Positions 25,941 to 34,232 of a stretch of DNA of 64,000 nt are shown piece by piece. The notes under the pieces are model-generated. The model ran no database searches. It was not told the origin of the DNA and was given only the letters and a program-made list of their open reading frames with translations. The stretch is taken from positions 25,936-89,935 of the forward strand of contig CALVAO010000009.1 of the NCBI GenBank assembly GCA_944325515.1, written 5' to 3'. This DNA comes from Candidatus Gastranaerophilales bacterium (lineage in GTDB: Bacteria > Cyanobacteriota > Vampirovibrionia > Gastranaerophilales > Gastranaerophilaceae). How positions within the stretch are numbered: the first letter of the stretch is position 1; the number at the start of each line of letters is the position of its first letter. The translations under genes and the position numbers were made by a program.

Positions 25941-25971
25941 AATTTAAAATATAAAGAATTTATTAAGCTTT

Positions 25972-26002
25972 TTTAGCGAGTGTAAAATTTACACTCGCTA
26001 AA
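25972..26002. terminator. Terminator-like hairpin
   Basis: TTTAGCGAGTGTAAA, one base, TTTACACTCGCTAAA: a 15-bp stem after the coiled-coil gene. The T-run is weak. Confidence 0.7.
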
Positions 26003-26072
26003 TTGATTTATACACGCGCATTTTAGGCTTAATATATAAATTTTATTCACATAAAACCCCTCAATGCTTTTG

Positions 26073-26101
26073 TTGACAATGTTTTTCATTTGTGTTGCAA
26101 T
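26073..26101 (+). promoter_or_regulatory. Promoter candidate for adhE
   Basis: A consensus TTGACA, 17-bp spacer, TGCAAT, 37 bp before the adhE ATG. No clear Rex operator palindrome is visible. Confidence 0.45.
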
Positions 26102-26137
26102 GTTGATATAGCCGTACTTAAAAAAGGAGATTCTAAT

Positions 26138-28795
26138 ATGACAACGAAAACAAAAAAAGACGTTGACGCTTTGGAAAAATCTCTTAATGCATCAAATGTA
26201 GTTGAAACACTTGATCAGTTAGAAGGTTTAATTTCCAGAGTCAGCAAAGCGCAAAAGATTTTTGCAACTTATTCTCAAGAAAAAGTAGATGCTATCTTTA
26301 AAGCTGCAGCGGCTGCTGCTGATAAAGCCCGTATTCCGCTTGCAAGAATGGCTGTTGAAGAAACAGGCATGGGTATTTTAGAAGATAAGATTATTAAAAA
26401 CCACTTCGCATCTGAATACATTTATAACAAACACAAAAACGCAAAAACCTGCGGTATTATTAAAGAAGATAAAATTAACGGTATTAAAATTGCTGCAGAA
26501 CCTTTAGGTGTTTTAGCAGGTATTGTTCCTACTACAAACCCGACTTCTACTGCAATATTCAAATCTTTAATTGCTCTTAAAACAAGAAACGGTATTATTT
26601 TCTCACCGCACCCGAGAGCAAAAAAATGTACAATTGAAGCTGCTAAAATTGTTCTTGAAGCAGCTGTTAAAGCCGGCGCTCCGGAAGATATTATCGGATG
26701 GATTGATGTTCCGTCTATCGAGCTTTCAAGCGCTTTGATGCAGCACCCGTCAATTGCTTGCATCGTTGCTACAGGCGGTCCGGGTATGGTTAAGGCAGCT
26801 TATTCATCCGGAAACCCTGCTTTAGGTGTAGGTCCGGGTAACGTTCCGGCTGTTATTGATGAAACTGCTGATATTAAAATGGCTGTATCATCAATTCTTA
26901 TGTCAAAATCTTTCGACAATGGTATGATTTGTGCTTCTGAACAATCTGTTATCGTTGTTGACAGTGTTTATGAAGAAGTTAAAAACGAATTCTTATACAG
27001 AGGTGCTTACCTTGTAAACGAAGGTCAAAAACAAAAATTAATCGACCTTCCTCTAATCGATCCGAAAAGAGGTACTGCACATCCGGATGTTGTTGGTCAA
27101 AAACCGCACAGAATTGCAGAACTTGCAGGTTTCGGCAATGAAGTTCCTGAGGATGCTAAAATTCTTCTTGTTGAAAGACCGGAAGTTGATTGGGAAGATC
27201 CGTTCTCAAGAGAAAAATTGTCACCTGTTCTTACAATGTACAGAGCTTCTGATTTTGATGATGCTGCTGAAAAAGCTCATCACCTCGTAATCAGAGGCGG
27301 TGCAGGTCACACTTCTGTACTTTACACTGATGAACGTAAAAAAGACAGAATTGATAAGTATTCTGAAATGATGCCTACTTGCAGAGTTTTAATCAACTCA
27401 CCATCATCTCAAGGCGGTATCGGTGACTTATACAACTTTAGACTTGAACCGTCACTTTCACTCGGCTGCGGTTCCTGGGGTAAAAACGCTGTTTCCGGTA
27501 ACATCGGCGTTGAAAACTTATTGAACTACAAGACTGTTGCTGAAAGGAGAGAAAATATGTTATGGTTTAAGGTTCCTGCTAAAGTTTACTTCAAGAGAGG
27601 TGCTGTTGATTTAGCACTTAGAGAACTTACAGGTAAGAAACGTGCATTTATCGTAACCGATAGGTTCTTATTCAATTCCGGCGCAGTTAACGCTATTACT
27701 AACGTTCTTGATGAAATCGGTATTGACCACGAAGTATTCTTCGATGTTAAACCGGATCCGACATTATCTACAATTGATCAAGCAATGGCTATCTTAAGAC
27801 CGTTTGAACCAGATGTAATTATCTCTGTAGGCGGCGGTTCACCGATGGATGCTGCTAAAATTATGTGGTTATTGTATGAACAGCCGGATACAAACTTTGA
27901 AGATATCGCAATGAGATTTATGGATATCAGAAAGAGAATCTGCTCTATTCCGGAATTAGGCAAAAAAGCTACAATGGTTGCTATTCCTACAACATCAGGT
28001 ACAGGTTCAGAAGTAACTCCGTTTGCTATTATTACAGATGATGAAACTCACGTAAAATATGCAATCGCTGATTACGCTTTAACACCTAATATGGCAATCG
28101 TTGACCCGAACTTTGTAGATGGTATGCCAAAAGGTTTAACAGCTGCTTCCGGTATCGATGCTTTAGTTCACGCATTTGAAGCTTATGTATCTAATATGGC
28201 TACAAACTTTACTAATTCAAACGCATTAGAAGCAACCAAGTTAATCTTTAGATATCTTGAACGTTCATACAGAGAAGGTGCTAACGATCCGCTTGCAAGA
28301 GAAAAAATGCACTACGCTGCAACAATTGCAGGTATGTCATTTGCTAACTCTTTCTTAGGATTGTGCCACTCTATGGCTCACAAGCTTGGTGCAATGTATC
28401 ACGTACCTCACGGTGTAGCTAACGCTCTTCTTATCAGACAGGTTATGAAATATAACTCATCTGATGCACCGCACAAACAGGCAATATTCCCGCAATACAA
28501 GTTCCCGAATGCTAAGGCTAAATATGGTCAGATTGCTGATGAACTTGGTTTGGGCGGTAATAATGATGACGAAAAAGTACAATTACTGCTTAATGCCGTA
28601 GATGATTTGATGACTAAGATTGAACTTCCAAAATCAATCAAAGACTTCGGTGTAGATGAACAAACATTTATGGATAATCTGGATGAACTTGTAGAATTGG
28701 CATTCGATGACCAATGTACAGGTGCTAACCCGGCATATCCTTTGATGTCTGATATCAAGAAAATCTACATTGACGCTTACTACGGTAATGTATAG
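26138..28795 (+). CDS. adhE: Bifunctional acetaldehyde-CoA/alcohol dehydrogenase AdhE
   Basis: Reduces acetyl-CoA to acetaldehyde and then to ethanol, reoxidising two NADH; the key ethanol-fermentation enzyme, which forms spirosomes in other bacteria. The N-terminal CoA-acylating aldehyde dehydrogenase domain (about 1-440) contains [17 protein letters not shown] and the catalytic Cys in [11 protein letters not shown]. The C-terminal iron alcohol dehydrogenase (about 465-885) contains [25 protein letters not shown] and the metal-binding [20 protein letters not shown]. 885 residues from the ATG at 26138, chosen for its AGGAG; an upstream in-frame start lacks one. Codon use is of the highly expressed kind, with repeated preferred codons. 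Confidence 0.97.
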   Translation: MTTKTKKDVDALEKSLNASNVVETLDQLEGLISRVSKAQKIFATYSQEKVDAIFKAAAAAADKARIPLARMAVEETGMGILEDKIIKNHFASEYIYNKHKNAKTCGIIKEDKINGIKIAAEPLGVLAGIVPTTNPTSTAIFKSLIALKTRNGIIFSPHPRAKKCTIEAAKIVLEAAVKAGAPEDIIGWIDVPSIELSSALMQHPSIACIVATGGPGMVKAAYSSGNPALGVGPGNVPAVIDETADIKMAVSSILMSKSFDNGMICASEQSVIVVDSVYEEVKNEFLYRGAYLVNEGQKQKLIDLPLIDPKRGTAHPDVVGQKPHRIAELAGFGNEVPEDAKILLVERPEVDWEDPFSREKLSPVLTMYRASDFDDAAEKAHHLVIRGGAGHTSVLYTDERKKDRIDKYSEMMPTCRVLINSPSSQGGIGDLYNFRLEPSLSLGCGSWGKNAVSGNIGVENLLNYKTVAERRENMLWFKVPAKVYFKRGAVDLALRELTGKKRAFIVTDRFLFNSGAVNAITNVLDEIGIDHEVFFDVKPDPTLSTIDQAMAILRPFEPDVIISVGGGSPMDAAKIMWLLYEQPDTNFEDIAMRFMDIRKRICSIPELGKKATMVAIPTTSGTGSEVTPFAIITDDETHVKYAIADYALTPNMAIVDPNFVDGMPKGLTAASGIDALVHAFEAYVSNMATNFTNSNALEATKLIFRYLERSYREGANDPLAREKMHYAATIAGMSFANSFLGLCHSMAHKLGAMYHVPHGVANALLIRQVMKYNSSDAPHKQAIFPQYKFPNAKAKYGQIADELGLGGNNDDEKVQLLLNAVDDLMTKIELPKSIKDFGVDEQTFMDNLDELVELAFDDQCTGANPAYPLMSDIKKIYIDAYYGNV

Positions 28796-28820
28796 TTACT
28801 TTTTCTGTAGACAAAGTAAC
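28795..28820. repeat. GTTACTTT/AAAGTAAC hairpin overlapping the adhE stop
   Basis: An 8-bp arm palindrome that begins at the last base of the adhE stop codon, followed by CAAAAAG. The pyrimidine/purine stem is similar in style to the one at 1369-1412, so both may belong to one dispersed hairpin family. Confidence 0.4.
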
Positions 28821-28898
28821 CAAAAAGACTTTTCTTACATTGTCGACAGACATACGTGATATTACAAATTGTAATTATAGCTGTGTTAAGTTGAAAAG

Positions 28899-28932
28899 AA
28901 GCGGAACTTGAATTTTTTCAAGTTCCGCTTTT
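28899..28932 (+). terminator. Rho-independent terminator of adhE
   Basis: AAGCGGAACTTGAA, a short T loop, TTCAAGTTCCGCTT then TTG. The stem is 14 bp. Confidence 0.85.
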
Positions 28933-29022
28933 GTTATCTATAAATCATCTTACTGTAAGAGAAATATCTACAAGTTTTTGTCCAAATGGCGTTGGTTGTA
29001 TTTGATTGATTTGCATAAGACC

Positions 29023-29085
29023 TTAATCCCAGACTTCGTATTTCCCAATAGTATATTTACCTTCGTCAATGAACTTGTCTATTTT
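29023..29085 (-). pseudogene. C-terminal relic of a fifth member of the tandem array
   Basis: Twenty codons plus stop read KIDKFIDEGKYTIGKYEVWD. This matches the C-termini of the array genes to the right (KKLISEGKYSFGETK, SKLLDEGKYRIEDY) at the I-x-E-G-K-Y core. The open frame starts one base from the left end of the inverted-repeat element at 29087, so the rest of this copy was apparently lost or displaced when the element arrived. Confidence 0.55.
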
Positions 29086-29086
29086 A

Positions 29087-29321
29087 TGTCATTGCGAGGC
29101 TGATTAAGTTGAAGCAATCTATCCAATTAATAACTAGTATATTTTTATTCTAAAATACAATGCTAACCGCTTAATTCAAGTTTTGATTTTCGGCTACCAC
29201 CTTTAAATTGTTTCTCACGAGCTATTGCAGAGCTAACATTTTAATAAAATTCATAATACACCAAAGTATTAAAGTTAATAAAAGGCTGGATTGCTTCGGA
29301 CTAATCGTCCTCGCAATGACA
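29087..29321. mobile_element. 235-bp element bounded by 38-bp imperfect inverted repeats
   Basis: The left end (29087-29124) and the reverse complement of the right end (29284-29321) share TGTCATTGCGAGG, then GATTA and GAAGCAATC; by eye 30 of 38 positions match. The interior has a decayed GIY-YIG nuclease fragment. The ends resemble the TGTCATTGCGAGG-type palindromic repeats seen in many bacterial genomes. I see no transposase gene and no obvious target duplication. Confidence 0.65.
29163..29270 (-). pseudogene. GIY-YIG endonuclease, C-terminal remnant
   Basis: In one minus-strand frame the codons read NTLVYYEFY, a stop, then NVSSAIAREKQFKGGSRKSK and LELSG, stop. The LVYYE-F and AIAREKQ-KG-SRK-K segments are diagnostic of the C-terminal half of small GIY-YIG nucleases (YhbQ/UPF0213 type). 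The catalytic N-terminal GIY half is absent and an internal TAA interrupts the frame, so it is dead. It sits wholly within the inverted-repeat element. Confidence 0.7.
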
Positions 29322-29344
29322 CAAAATTATATAATTTCACATCA

Positions 29345-29382
29345 AGCTCAATAGGGTGCAATGTTTTGCACCCTATTGAGCT
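29345..29382. terminator. Terminator-like hairpin at the distal end of the array
   Basis: AGCTCAATAGGGTGCA, a 6-nt loop, TGCACCCTATTGAGCT: a 16-bp perfect stem 14 bp after the last array gene (minus strand). On the minus strand there is no long T-run. Confidence 0.6.
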
Positions 29383-29396
29383 ATTTTTAGTTAGTT

Positions 29397-29734
29397 TTAT
29401 AGAATACCATTTTCATAAAAATGTCGTTGTTCTATAAGCCGTTTTTTATAATTTATACGTTCTCTCGCTGTTTTCATTTTTTTCATTTTTTCTAAATCTT
29501 CTGGATAAAATTCTAACTCACTCCAAGTGATACCCTTGATATCACTCGGTCCAGTTACAAAATTAGGTAAATCTTTTTCCTAATATTTTTGCCATCAATA
29601 ATTAAATATTTTTGTTCTTCACATTCAAAAACATCTTTTGCAAGAGTCTTAAGTTTGCTAAATTTTTTGTAACATCGTTGTTTTAATTCTAGTATATGAA
29701 TATTTTGTAAGAGTCTCTTTGTGTGAATTTTCAT
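29397..29734 (-). pseudogene. Frameshifted member of the tandem array
   Basis: From the ATG at 29734 the frame matches its neighbours: KFSKLKTLAKDVFECEEQKY, then a motif like NGKKIKEK. It runs into a stop after GKNIRKKIYLIL. One base further on, another frame continues KDLPNFVTGPSDIKGITWSE and then a normal ending (KKRLIEQRHFYENGIL). Compared with the intact gene at 30482, a single base is missing near 29580. A ribosome-binding region overlaps the previous gene's stop, as in the other copies. The intact ancestor would have been 112 residues. Confidence 0.75.
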
Positions 29735-29736
29735 TG

Positions 29737-30105
29737 TTATTCCCCACACTTTTTACTGAGTCTATATTTATTTTGCTCTATAAGTTTCCCCTTATATTCA
29801 ATACATTCCCTATCTGTCATTGTTTTCATTTTTTCAATGTCTTCTGGATAATATTCAATTCTATTCCAAGTTATACCTTTTAAATCACTAGGTCCAGTGA
29901 CAGAATTAGGCAGTTCACGTGGTCCTCCTAAAAAACCTTTATCACGAAATTTTTTACCGTTTAATACAAAATACTTTGACTCATCTGGAGTTCGCTCAAA
30001 AACATCTTTTGCAAGAGTCTTTAGCTTGCTAAATCTATTTGAAAGAGTTTGCTTAAATTTTTTAATAAATCTATTTTTAGTTGGTTTTATAGAGTCTATT
30101 TTCAT
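29737..30105 (-). CDS. Tandem-array protein, copy 3 (RFSKLKTLAKDVFER family)
   Basis: 122 residues. N-terminus MKIDSIKPTKNRFIKKFKQ, then the array core RFSKLKTLAKDVFERTPDES, the segment KYFVLNGKKF, a GGPRELPNSVTGPSDLKGIT stretch and a helical charged C-terminus ending near LIEQNKY. It is basic and soluble, and the family is unknown to me. Copies follow each other at 3-10 bp spacing and so form an operon with the ADP-ribosyltransferase-like gene upstream. Tandem small genes downstream of a toxin are typical of immunity genes, but these could equally be effectors; no direct evidence decides. Confidence 0.7.
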   Translation of the reverse strand: MKIDSIKPTKNRFIKKFKQTLSNRFSKLKTLAKDVFERTPDESKYFVLNGKKFRDKGFLGGPRELPNSVTGPSDLKGITWNRIEYYPEDIEKMKTMTDRECIEYKGKLIEQNKYRLSKKCGE

Positions 30106-30111
30106 ATGTAA

Positions 30112-30474
30112 TTATTTCGTTTCTCCAAACGAATATTTCCCTTCAGATATTAATTTCTTTACGTATTCTATACCTTCACGCCCTTTCATTTGTTGAAGTT
30201 TCTTTTCATCTTCAGGGGAAAAAATAAGTTCTCCCCATTTAAAACCTTTAATATCATTCGGACCAGTAACAGAATTAGGCAGGTCTCTTGGTCCCCCTAA
30301 AAAACCCCTATCACGGTTTTTTTTACCATTTAACACAAAATACTTTGACTCATCTGGAGTTCGCTCAAAAACATCTTTTGCAAGAGTCTTAAGTTTGCTA
30401 AATCTATTTAAAAAAGCCTGCTTAATTTTTTTAATAAATCTATTTTCAGTTGGTTTTACAGACTCTATTTTCAT
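30112..30474 (-). CDS. Tandem-array protein, copy 2
   Basis: 120 residues, very close to copy 3. The start is MKIESVKPTENRFIKKIKQ and the RFSKLKTLAKDVFERTPDES core is the same. It shares FLGGPRDLPNSVTGP and then diverges (KWGELIFSPEDEKKLQQMKG). The high identity of copies 2 and 3 in the first two thirds, with diversity near the C-terminus, suggests recent duplication with divergence of a binding surface. Function unknown. Confidence 0.7.
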   Translation of the reverse strand: MKIESVKPTENRFIKKIKQAFLNRFSKLKTLAKDVFERTPDESKYFVLNGKKNRDRGFLGGPRDLPNSVTGPNDIKGFKWGELIFSPEDEKKLQQMKGREGIEYVKKLISEGKYSFGETK

Positions 30475-30481
30475 AATATAA

Positions 30482-30826
30482 TTAATAATCTTCTATTCTA
30501 TATTTCCCTTCATCTAATAACTTTGACCGATAAGCTATTTTTTCTTCATAAGACATTTTTGACATAATTTGCATATCTTTATCCGAAAGAACAACTTTTT
30601 TTATAGTTATACCTTTTAAATCACTCGGTCCAGTGACAGAATTGGGCAAATCTTTTTCTTTAATCTTTTTGCCATTAATAATTAAATATTGTTGTTCTTC
30701 ACGTTCAAAAACATCTTTTGCAAGAGTTTTAAGCTTGCTAAATTTATTAGCAAGATGATGCTTTACTCTTGTTATTATTGATTGATTCGTAGTATGTTGG
30801 CATTCATTTATTGCTTTTATTAGCAT
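30482..30826 (-). CDS. Tandem-array protein, copy 1 (closest to the toxin-like gene)
   Basis: 114 residues. It has the array core (NKFSKLKTLAKDVFEREEQQ) and DLPNSVTGPSDLKGIT, but lacks the FLGGPR insertion of copies 2 and 3, so it is nearest to the frameshifted copy. A good AGGAGG ribosome binding site lies before the ATG, and a TATAAT-like sequence at about 30846 could drive the array on its own. No function can be assigned. Confidence 0.7.
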   Translation of the reverse strand: MLIKAINECQHTTNQSIITRVKHHLANKFSKLKTLAKDVFEREEQQYLIINGKKIKEKDLPNSVTGPSDLKGITIKKVVLSDKDMQIMSKMSYEEKIAYRSKLLDEGKYRIEDY

Positions 30827-30859
30827 AATCTAAACCTCCTTTGTATTATAACATTAATA

Positions 30860-31384
30860 TTAACCTTCCGCAATATTACTTTGTTTTAAGTCTGCCAATA
30901 TATTCCATCTTCGATTTGTAAAATCATATTCCGCATTTTTGATTAATAATTGTGAGCCTTTTTGTATTAAAAGTTCTGCTTCTGATTCACGTTCTACATT
31001 ATAGCTTTCTATCATTGATGCTTTTGTTTTTTTAGGAACATTTATAGTCCAATACACTTTCTGTGCATATGGTTCTATTGCACTTGGCTCAATTGCTGTT
31101 GACATAAAACGCTCTTGTTTTACAATATTTGGAAGCATATAATTATATGCAAAGTTTTTTGTATCATTTTGGTTATATATACCTCGTTCAATTCCTGTCG
31201 TAAAATCTTCTAAAACATCTTTGAGTGTAATATTCTTTTTCTCATCTAATATTACTGAACCAAAGATTCCGAAGTTGCCTTCACCTCGATAAACAGTCAT
31301 ATCATTTTTGAGTGATTGGGTATTTAGAAATTTTTCTATTGCTTTTATCTGGTCTTTTATTTTCTTGGGAATTAGTTCCGTCAC
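30860..31384 (-). CDS. ADP-ribosyltransferase-like domain (R-S-E class), frameshifted from the ORF upstream
   Basis: 174 codons from a GTG. The three hallmarks of arginine-type ADP-ribosyltransferase toxins are in order. TVYRGEG has the NAD-binding Arg (about residue 33). RFMSTA (about 92-97) is the S-T-S-like strand. SEAELLIQKG (about 134-143) holds the Glu-x-Glu pair at 135 and 137, then the usual basic/hydrophobic turn. The N-terminal helices expected before YRG are split between this frame and the end of the overlapping upstream frame, so the gene is probably one frameshifted unit. If functional it would modify a protein (or nucleic acid) with ADP-ribose. Confidence 0.7.
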   Translation of the reverse strand: MTELIPKKIKDQIKAIEKFLNTQSLKNDMTVYRGEGNFGIFGSVILDEKKNITLKDVLEDFTTGIERGIYNQNDTKNFAYNYMLPNIVKQERFMSTAIEPSAIEPYAQKVYWTINVPKKTKASMIESYNVERESEAELLIQKGSQLLIKNAEYDFTNRRWNILADLKQSNIAEG

Positions 31385-31988
31385 TTATTGCGTTATTTAT
31401 TTTTCTTGAGTCCAGCTTATATTCCATCAGCGCCCTAACAACTTCTCTGGGCTTTTTTATAATACCGGCTATACAATTTTCCCACTCTTTTTCCGGAAGA
31501 TTTTTGTAGAATTTTAGTTTATCTATTCTTTTTATGCTGCGGACAAAAAGTGCAAGCTTTTCTATATTTGGAATATTGTCTCCGGCTGTTGTTCCGCGCC
31601 AGAGATTAATGAACTTCCCGTTATGCATATTCATAAAGTCTGCAATATCCGCTAGGTCGCTTTCTGTAAGCTTGTTTGACAGACTAACCGAATGTTTCCA
31701 TTTCTTAAAGTTTGAGAAACCGCTGAAAGATGATTTAAGTAACTTCCATTTTATCCTTTTCATCTCATCTTTCAGATAATTATCACCAAGTTTGCCGTCA
31801 ATAAAGAGAGATTTAACTTCATCAGGCGTTGTCTGCCTAGGTTTGTATTCAAGAACATTATGGACGTATTTTATTTTTCCCAAATCTTCCGGGAAAATAG
31901 ATATAATTTCCGGCTTTTCTATAAACCTTTGAGCCGAAGTTTTGGGGATAAATACATTTATCGCTTTTTTAACTGTGTTAACTTTCAA
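31302..31988 (-). CDS. N-terminal part of the same ADP-ribosyltransferase-like gene
   Basis: 228 codons in the frame that precedes and overlaps the ART domain by 83 bp. The start MKVNTVKKAINVFIPKTSAQ resembles the short basic N-termini of the array proteins. Residues 40-180 are helical and basic. Residues 195-205 (LDSRKINNAISDG) look like the first helix of an ART domain. The last about 25 residues are out-of-frame sequence. Joining the frames near 31384 (a +1 shift) gives a continuous ART domain. The promoter is of the GGCA-17-AACTTT type. It is either a pseudogene or a programmed/phase-variable frameshift. Confidence 0.6.
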   Translation of the reverse strand: MKVNTVKKAINVFIPKTSAQRFIEKPEIISIFPEDLGKIKYVHNVLEYKPRQTTPDEVKSLFIDGKLGDNYLKDEMKRIKWKLLKSSFSGFSNFKKWKHSVSLSNKLTESDLADIADFMNMHNGKFINLWRGTTAGDNIPNIEKLALFVRSIKRIDKLKFYKNLPEKEWENCIAGIIKKPREVVRALMEYKLDSRKINNAISDGTNSQENKRPDKSNRKISKYPITQK

Positions 31989-32023
31989 TAATTTTACCTT
32001 ATTTTTTAACCTTATAGTTTTAT

Positions 32024-32052
32024 AAAGTTATTTAAGTAAAAATAATTGCCCC
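32024..32052 (-). promoter_or_regulatory. GGCA/AACTTT-type promoter
   Basis: Minus strand: GGGGCA, 17 bp, AACTTT, then ATAAAACTATAAGG. TTAACA is about 20 bp further upstream. It drives the ART-like gene and possibly the array behind it. Confidence 0.55.
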
Positions 32053-32094
32053 AATTGTCAGATTTTGTTAAGAAATCTTCACTCAAGCGCATAG

Positions 32095-32128
32095 GTTTTG
32101 GTAATCTAAGATTACCGAAACATTTTTA
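32095..32128 (+). terminator. Terminator-like hairpin
   Basis: GTTTTGGTAATCT, one base, AGATTACCGAAAC, then ATTTTTATT. It lies in the 238-bp gap between the two minus-strand island genes; the T-run suggests the plus strand, where I see no gene. Confidence 0.45.
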
Positions 32129-32226
32129 TTACAGTAAAGCCCGCAGGGAACAGATTGTATACATATCTCTGCCTAAGTTTTTGATGTGGTAAATCACAGA
32201 TTTACCATAACCTACAGAATTATTTT

Positions 32227-32865
32227 CTAAACATTCAAGTCAATAAATTTTTCTTTTTCACCTACTGTTGTTATTTTTACTTTGTTAACATCAGCCGGAT
32301 CAAATTGATAAATGTTAGCAGAAGAGAAGAACGCTCCACGTTTTTTTGTCGGATAAGGAGTTATATTAGTGTCAGCTCCTTTGGGAAAAAATTTTGCAAC
32401 CAAATTTTTCACTTTTTCGACTAAAGGGTTGGGACAAGTTTCAAGCTGCCCCGGTGATTTTTCATATCCTCCGACATTCATCAACAGTTTAGGTTTATAG
32501 TTTTTATCAATATAATAGTCGTATTTTTTCAGTTGAGCCTCAAGAGCCTTTAGCTGACCTTCATTATTTGTAGGAACATAATGAGATAGTATCGCAAGGG
32601 GCTTTCCATCAACACATTTGGCAATAACTCCTACGGAATTACATCCGCAAAGCGCATCCGTATAAATTGTATTTATGCCATTTTCTGAAACCCTTGCCGC
32701 TGCACAATGGTTCATATCGACATGTACAATGCTTTTATCGCCGTTTCGCAGCATTTTATTTAGTACCATCTCCGGCATAGAATTTACTGCTTCAAGATTA
32801 GCTTTAGAATTTGCCGTTACTTTGGGCACAAATGTACGTGTTAAATTTATAATCTTACTTACCAT
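32227..32865 (-). CDS. Cys/His protein recalling CheD/CNF-type deamidases
   Basis: 212 residues, no signal peptide. Residues 45-100 show a beta-rich core with DALCGCNSVGVIAKCV (Cys75) and, 20 residues later, AILSHYVPTN (His95). A GC...HY pattern between two strands is the catalytic layout of the CheD/CNF1/YfiH-type cysteine glutamine deamidase fold, though spacing differs and no database check was possible. The N-terminus (MVSKIINLTRTFVPKVTANS) resembles that of the neighbouring ART-like protein. Together they suggest an effector/toxin island. The assignment is a fold-level guess. Confidence 0.45.
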   Translation of the reverse strand: MVSKIINLTRTFVPKVTANSKANLEAVNSMPEMVLNKMLRNGDKSIVHVDMNHCAAARVSENGINTIYTDALCGCNSVGVIAKCVDGKPLAILSHYVPTNNEGQLKALEAQLKKYDYYIDKNYKPKLLMNVGGYEKSPGQLETCPNPLVEKVKNLVAKFFPKGADTNITPYPTKKRGAFFSSANIYQFDPADVNKVKITTVGEKEKFIDLNV

Positions 32866-32873
32866 ATTTATTA

Positions 32874-32902
32874 TAAAACTATGTTAATCTAAAAATTGCT
32901 TT
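32874..32902 (-). promoter_or_regulatory. Weak GCA-17-GTTTTA promoter candidate
   Basis: Minus strand: AAAGCA, 17 bp, GTTTTA then TAATAAAT before the ATG of the Cys/His protein. GTTACA precedes the -35 box. It resembles the GGCA type, with a weaker -10. Confidence 0.35.
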
Positions 32903-32972
32903 TTTGTAACAAAATATTTACGGTAAAGTTTATTTTTGGTACTCTATTGATAATAGTAAGGGGATTTAAGAT

Positions 32973-34193
32973 ATGACAGAAATAAGAGAAGAATTTATTG
33001 AGCAGGCAAAGCACTTGACTAGAAATGCAGAAGTTTTACCGAACGGATTTGAAGAATTAGCGGCAAAGCTTCAGCACGCGCATGATACAAATACTCCATT
33101 AAGGATAAAACTCGGTATGGATCCGACAAGACCGGATTTACATCTGGGACATACTGTTGTTATGAGAAAATTAAAAGAATTTCAAAAATTGGGTCATAAA
33201 ATTGTGCTGCTTGTCGGCGGAGCAACTGCTATGATAGGAGATCCCTCCGGAAAATCAGAAACAAGACCGGCTTTGACAAAAGAACAGGTTGAAGCAAACG
33301 CTAAAACTTATTTCGACCAAATGTCTAAAGTTCTTGATATATCTGATGCGGAAGTTGTTAATAATGCGGACTGGCTTCATAAAATGTCGTTTACAGAACT
33401 TTTGCAGCTAGCCGGCAAGGTTACTGTTGCTCAGATGATGACAAGAGATGATTTTGCAAAAAGGTATGCAGAAGGTAAACCGATTGCTATTCATGAATTC
33501 TTTTATCCTCTAATGCAGGCTTATGATTCGGTTGCAATTGATTCTGATATAGAATTAGGCGGAACTGATCAGAGATTTAATACTCTTTTAGGGCGCGATA
33601 TCCAGGCTGCATATGGCAAAAAACATCCTCAGCTGGTTATGATGCTTCCGCTTTTAGAAGGCACTGACGGTGTTGTAAAGATGTCTAAGACTTATCCGGA
33701 ACATTGTATTTCTTTAACAGACAGCGCTAAAGACATGTTTGGTAAACTTATGAGCATTCCGGATACATTAATTACCAGATATTATTCACTATTGACAGAT
33801 GTTGAACAAGAAGATTTGATGCGTATGGATGAACAGATTGCTTCAAATTCAATAAATCCGCGTGATATTAAAATGGAGCTGGCTTATACTATAACAGCTG
33901 AATATCATGGGAAAGAAGGGGCTGCAAAAGCACAGGAAGATTTCATTAATGTTGTATCCAACAAGGGAATACCGGATGATATAGAAAGTGTTAAAATAGA
34001 AAATGATAAAAGTATTTTAGACCTTCTTGTAGAGCTTTCTTTTGTACAGTCTAAAGGCGAGGCAAAACGTCTTATTCAAGGCGGCGGAGTAAAAATTGAC
34101 GGAGAGAAACTTTCCGACATGTCATTTATGGTTAAACCAAATATGAATGTAGTGCTCCAGGCAGGTAAAAGAAAGTTTGCTAAATTAGTATAA
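32973..34193 (+). CDS. tyrS: Tyrosyl-tRNA synthetase
   Basis: Charges tRNA-Tyr. Class I signature HLGHTV (the HIGH motif, about residues 47-52) after GMDPTRPDL; the tyrosine pocket GGTDQRFNTLLGRD; and VKMSKTYPEH (KMSKS motif, about 235). A C-terminal S4-like RNA-binding domain ends the protein (RLIQGGGVKIDGEKL). 406 residues, the length of the longer bacterial TyrRS group. An AAGGGG-type ribosome binding site precedes the ATG. It is followed by cysK after 39 bp, so a shared transcript is likely. Confidence 0.96.
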   Translation: MTEIREEFIEQAKHLTRNAEVLPNGFEELAAKLQHAHDTNTPLRIKLGMDPTRPDLHLGHTVVMRKLKEFQKLGHKIVLLVGGATAMIGDPSGKSETRPALTKEQVEANAKTYFDQMSKVLDISDAEVVNNADWLHKMSFTELLQLAGKVTVAQMMTRDDFAKRYAEGKPIAIHEFFYPLMQAYDSVAIDSDIELGGTDQRFNTLLGRDIQAAYGKKHPQLVMMLPLLEGTDGVVKMSKTYPEHCISLTDSAKDMFGKLMSIPDTLITRYYSLLTDVEQEDLMRMDEQIASNSINPRDIKMELAYTITAEYHGKEGAAKAQEDFINVVSNKGIPDDIESVKIENDKSILDLLVELSFVQSKGEAKRLIQGGGVKIDGEKLSDMSFMVKPNMNVVLQAGKRKFAKLV

Positions 34194-34232
34194 AACACTC
34201 CCTTCCTAAATGGGGAGGGTTGGAGTAATAAT

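Noticed and set aside
29625..30743. Four near-identical 39-bp direct repeats at about 340-370 bp spacing
   Set aside because: Considered as a CRISPR or integron array. The repeats lie at the same codon positions of paralogous genes and the intervals are coding, so gene duplication explains them.
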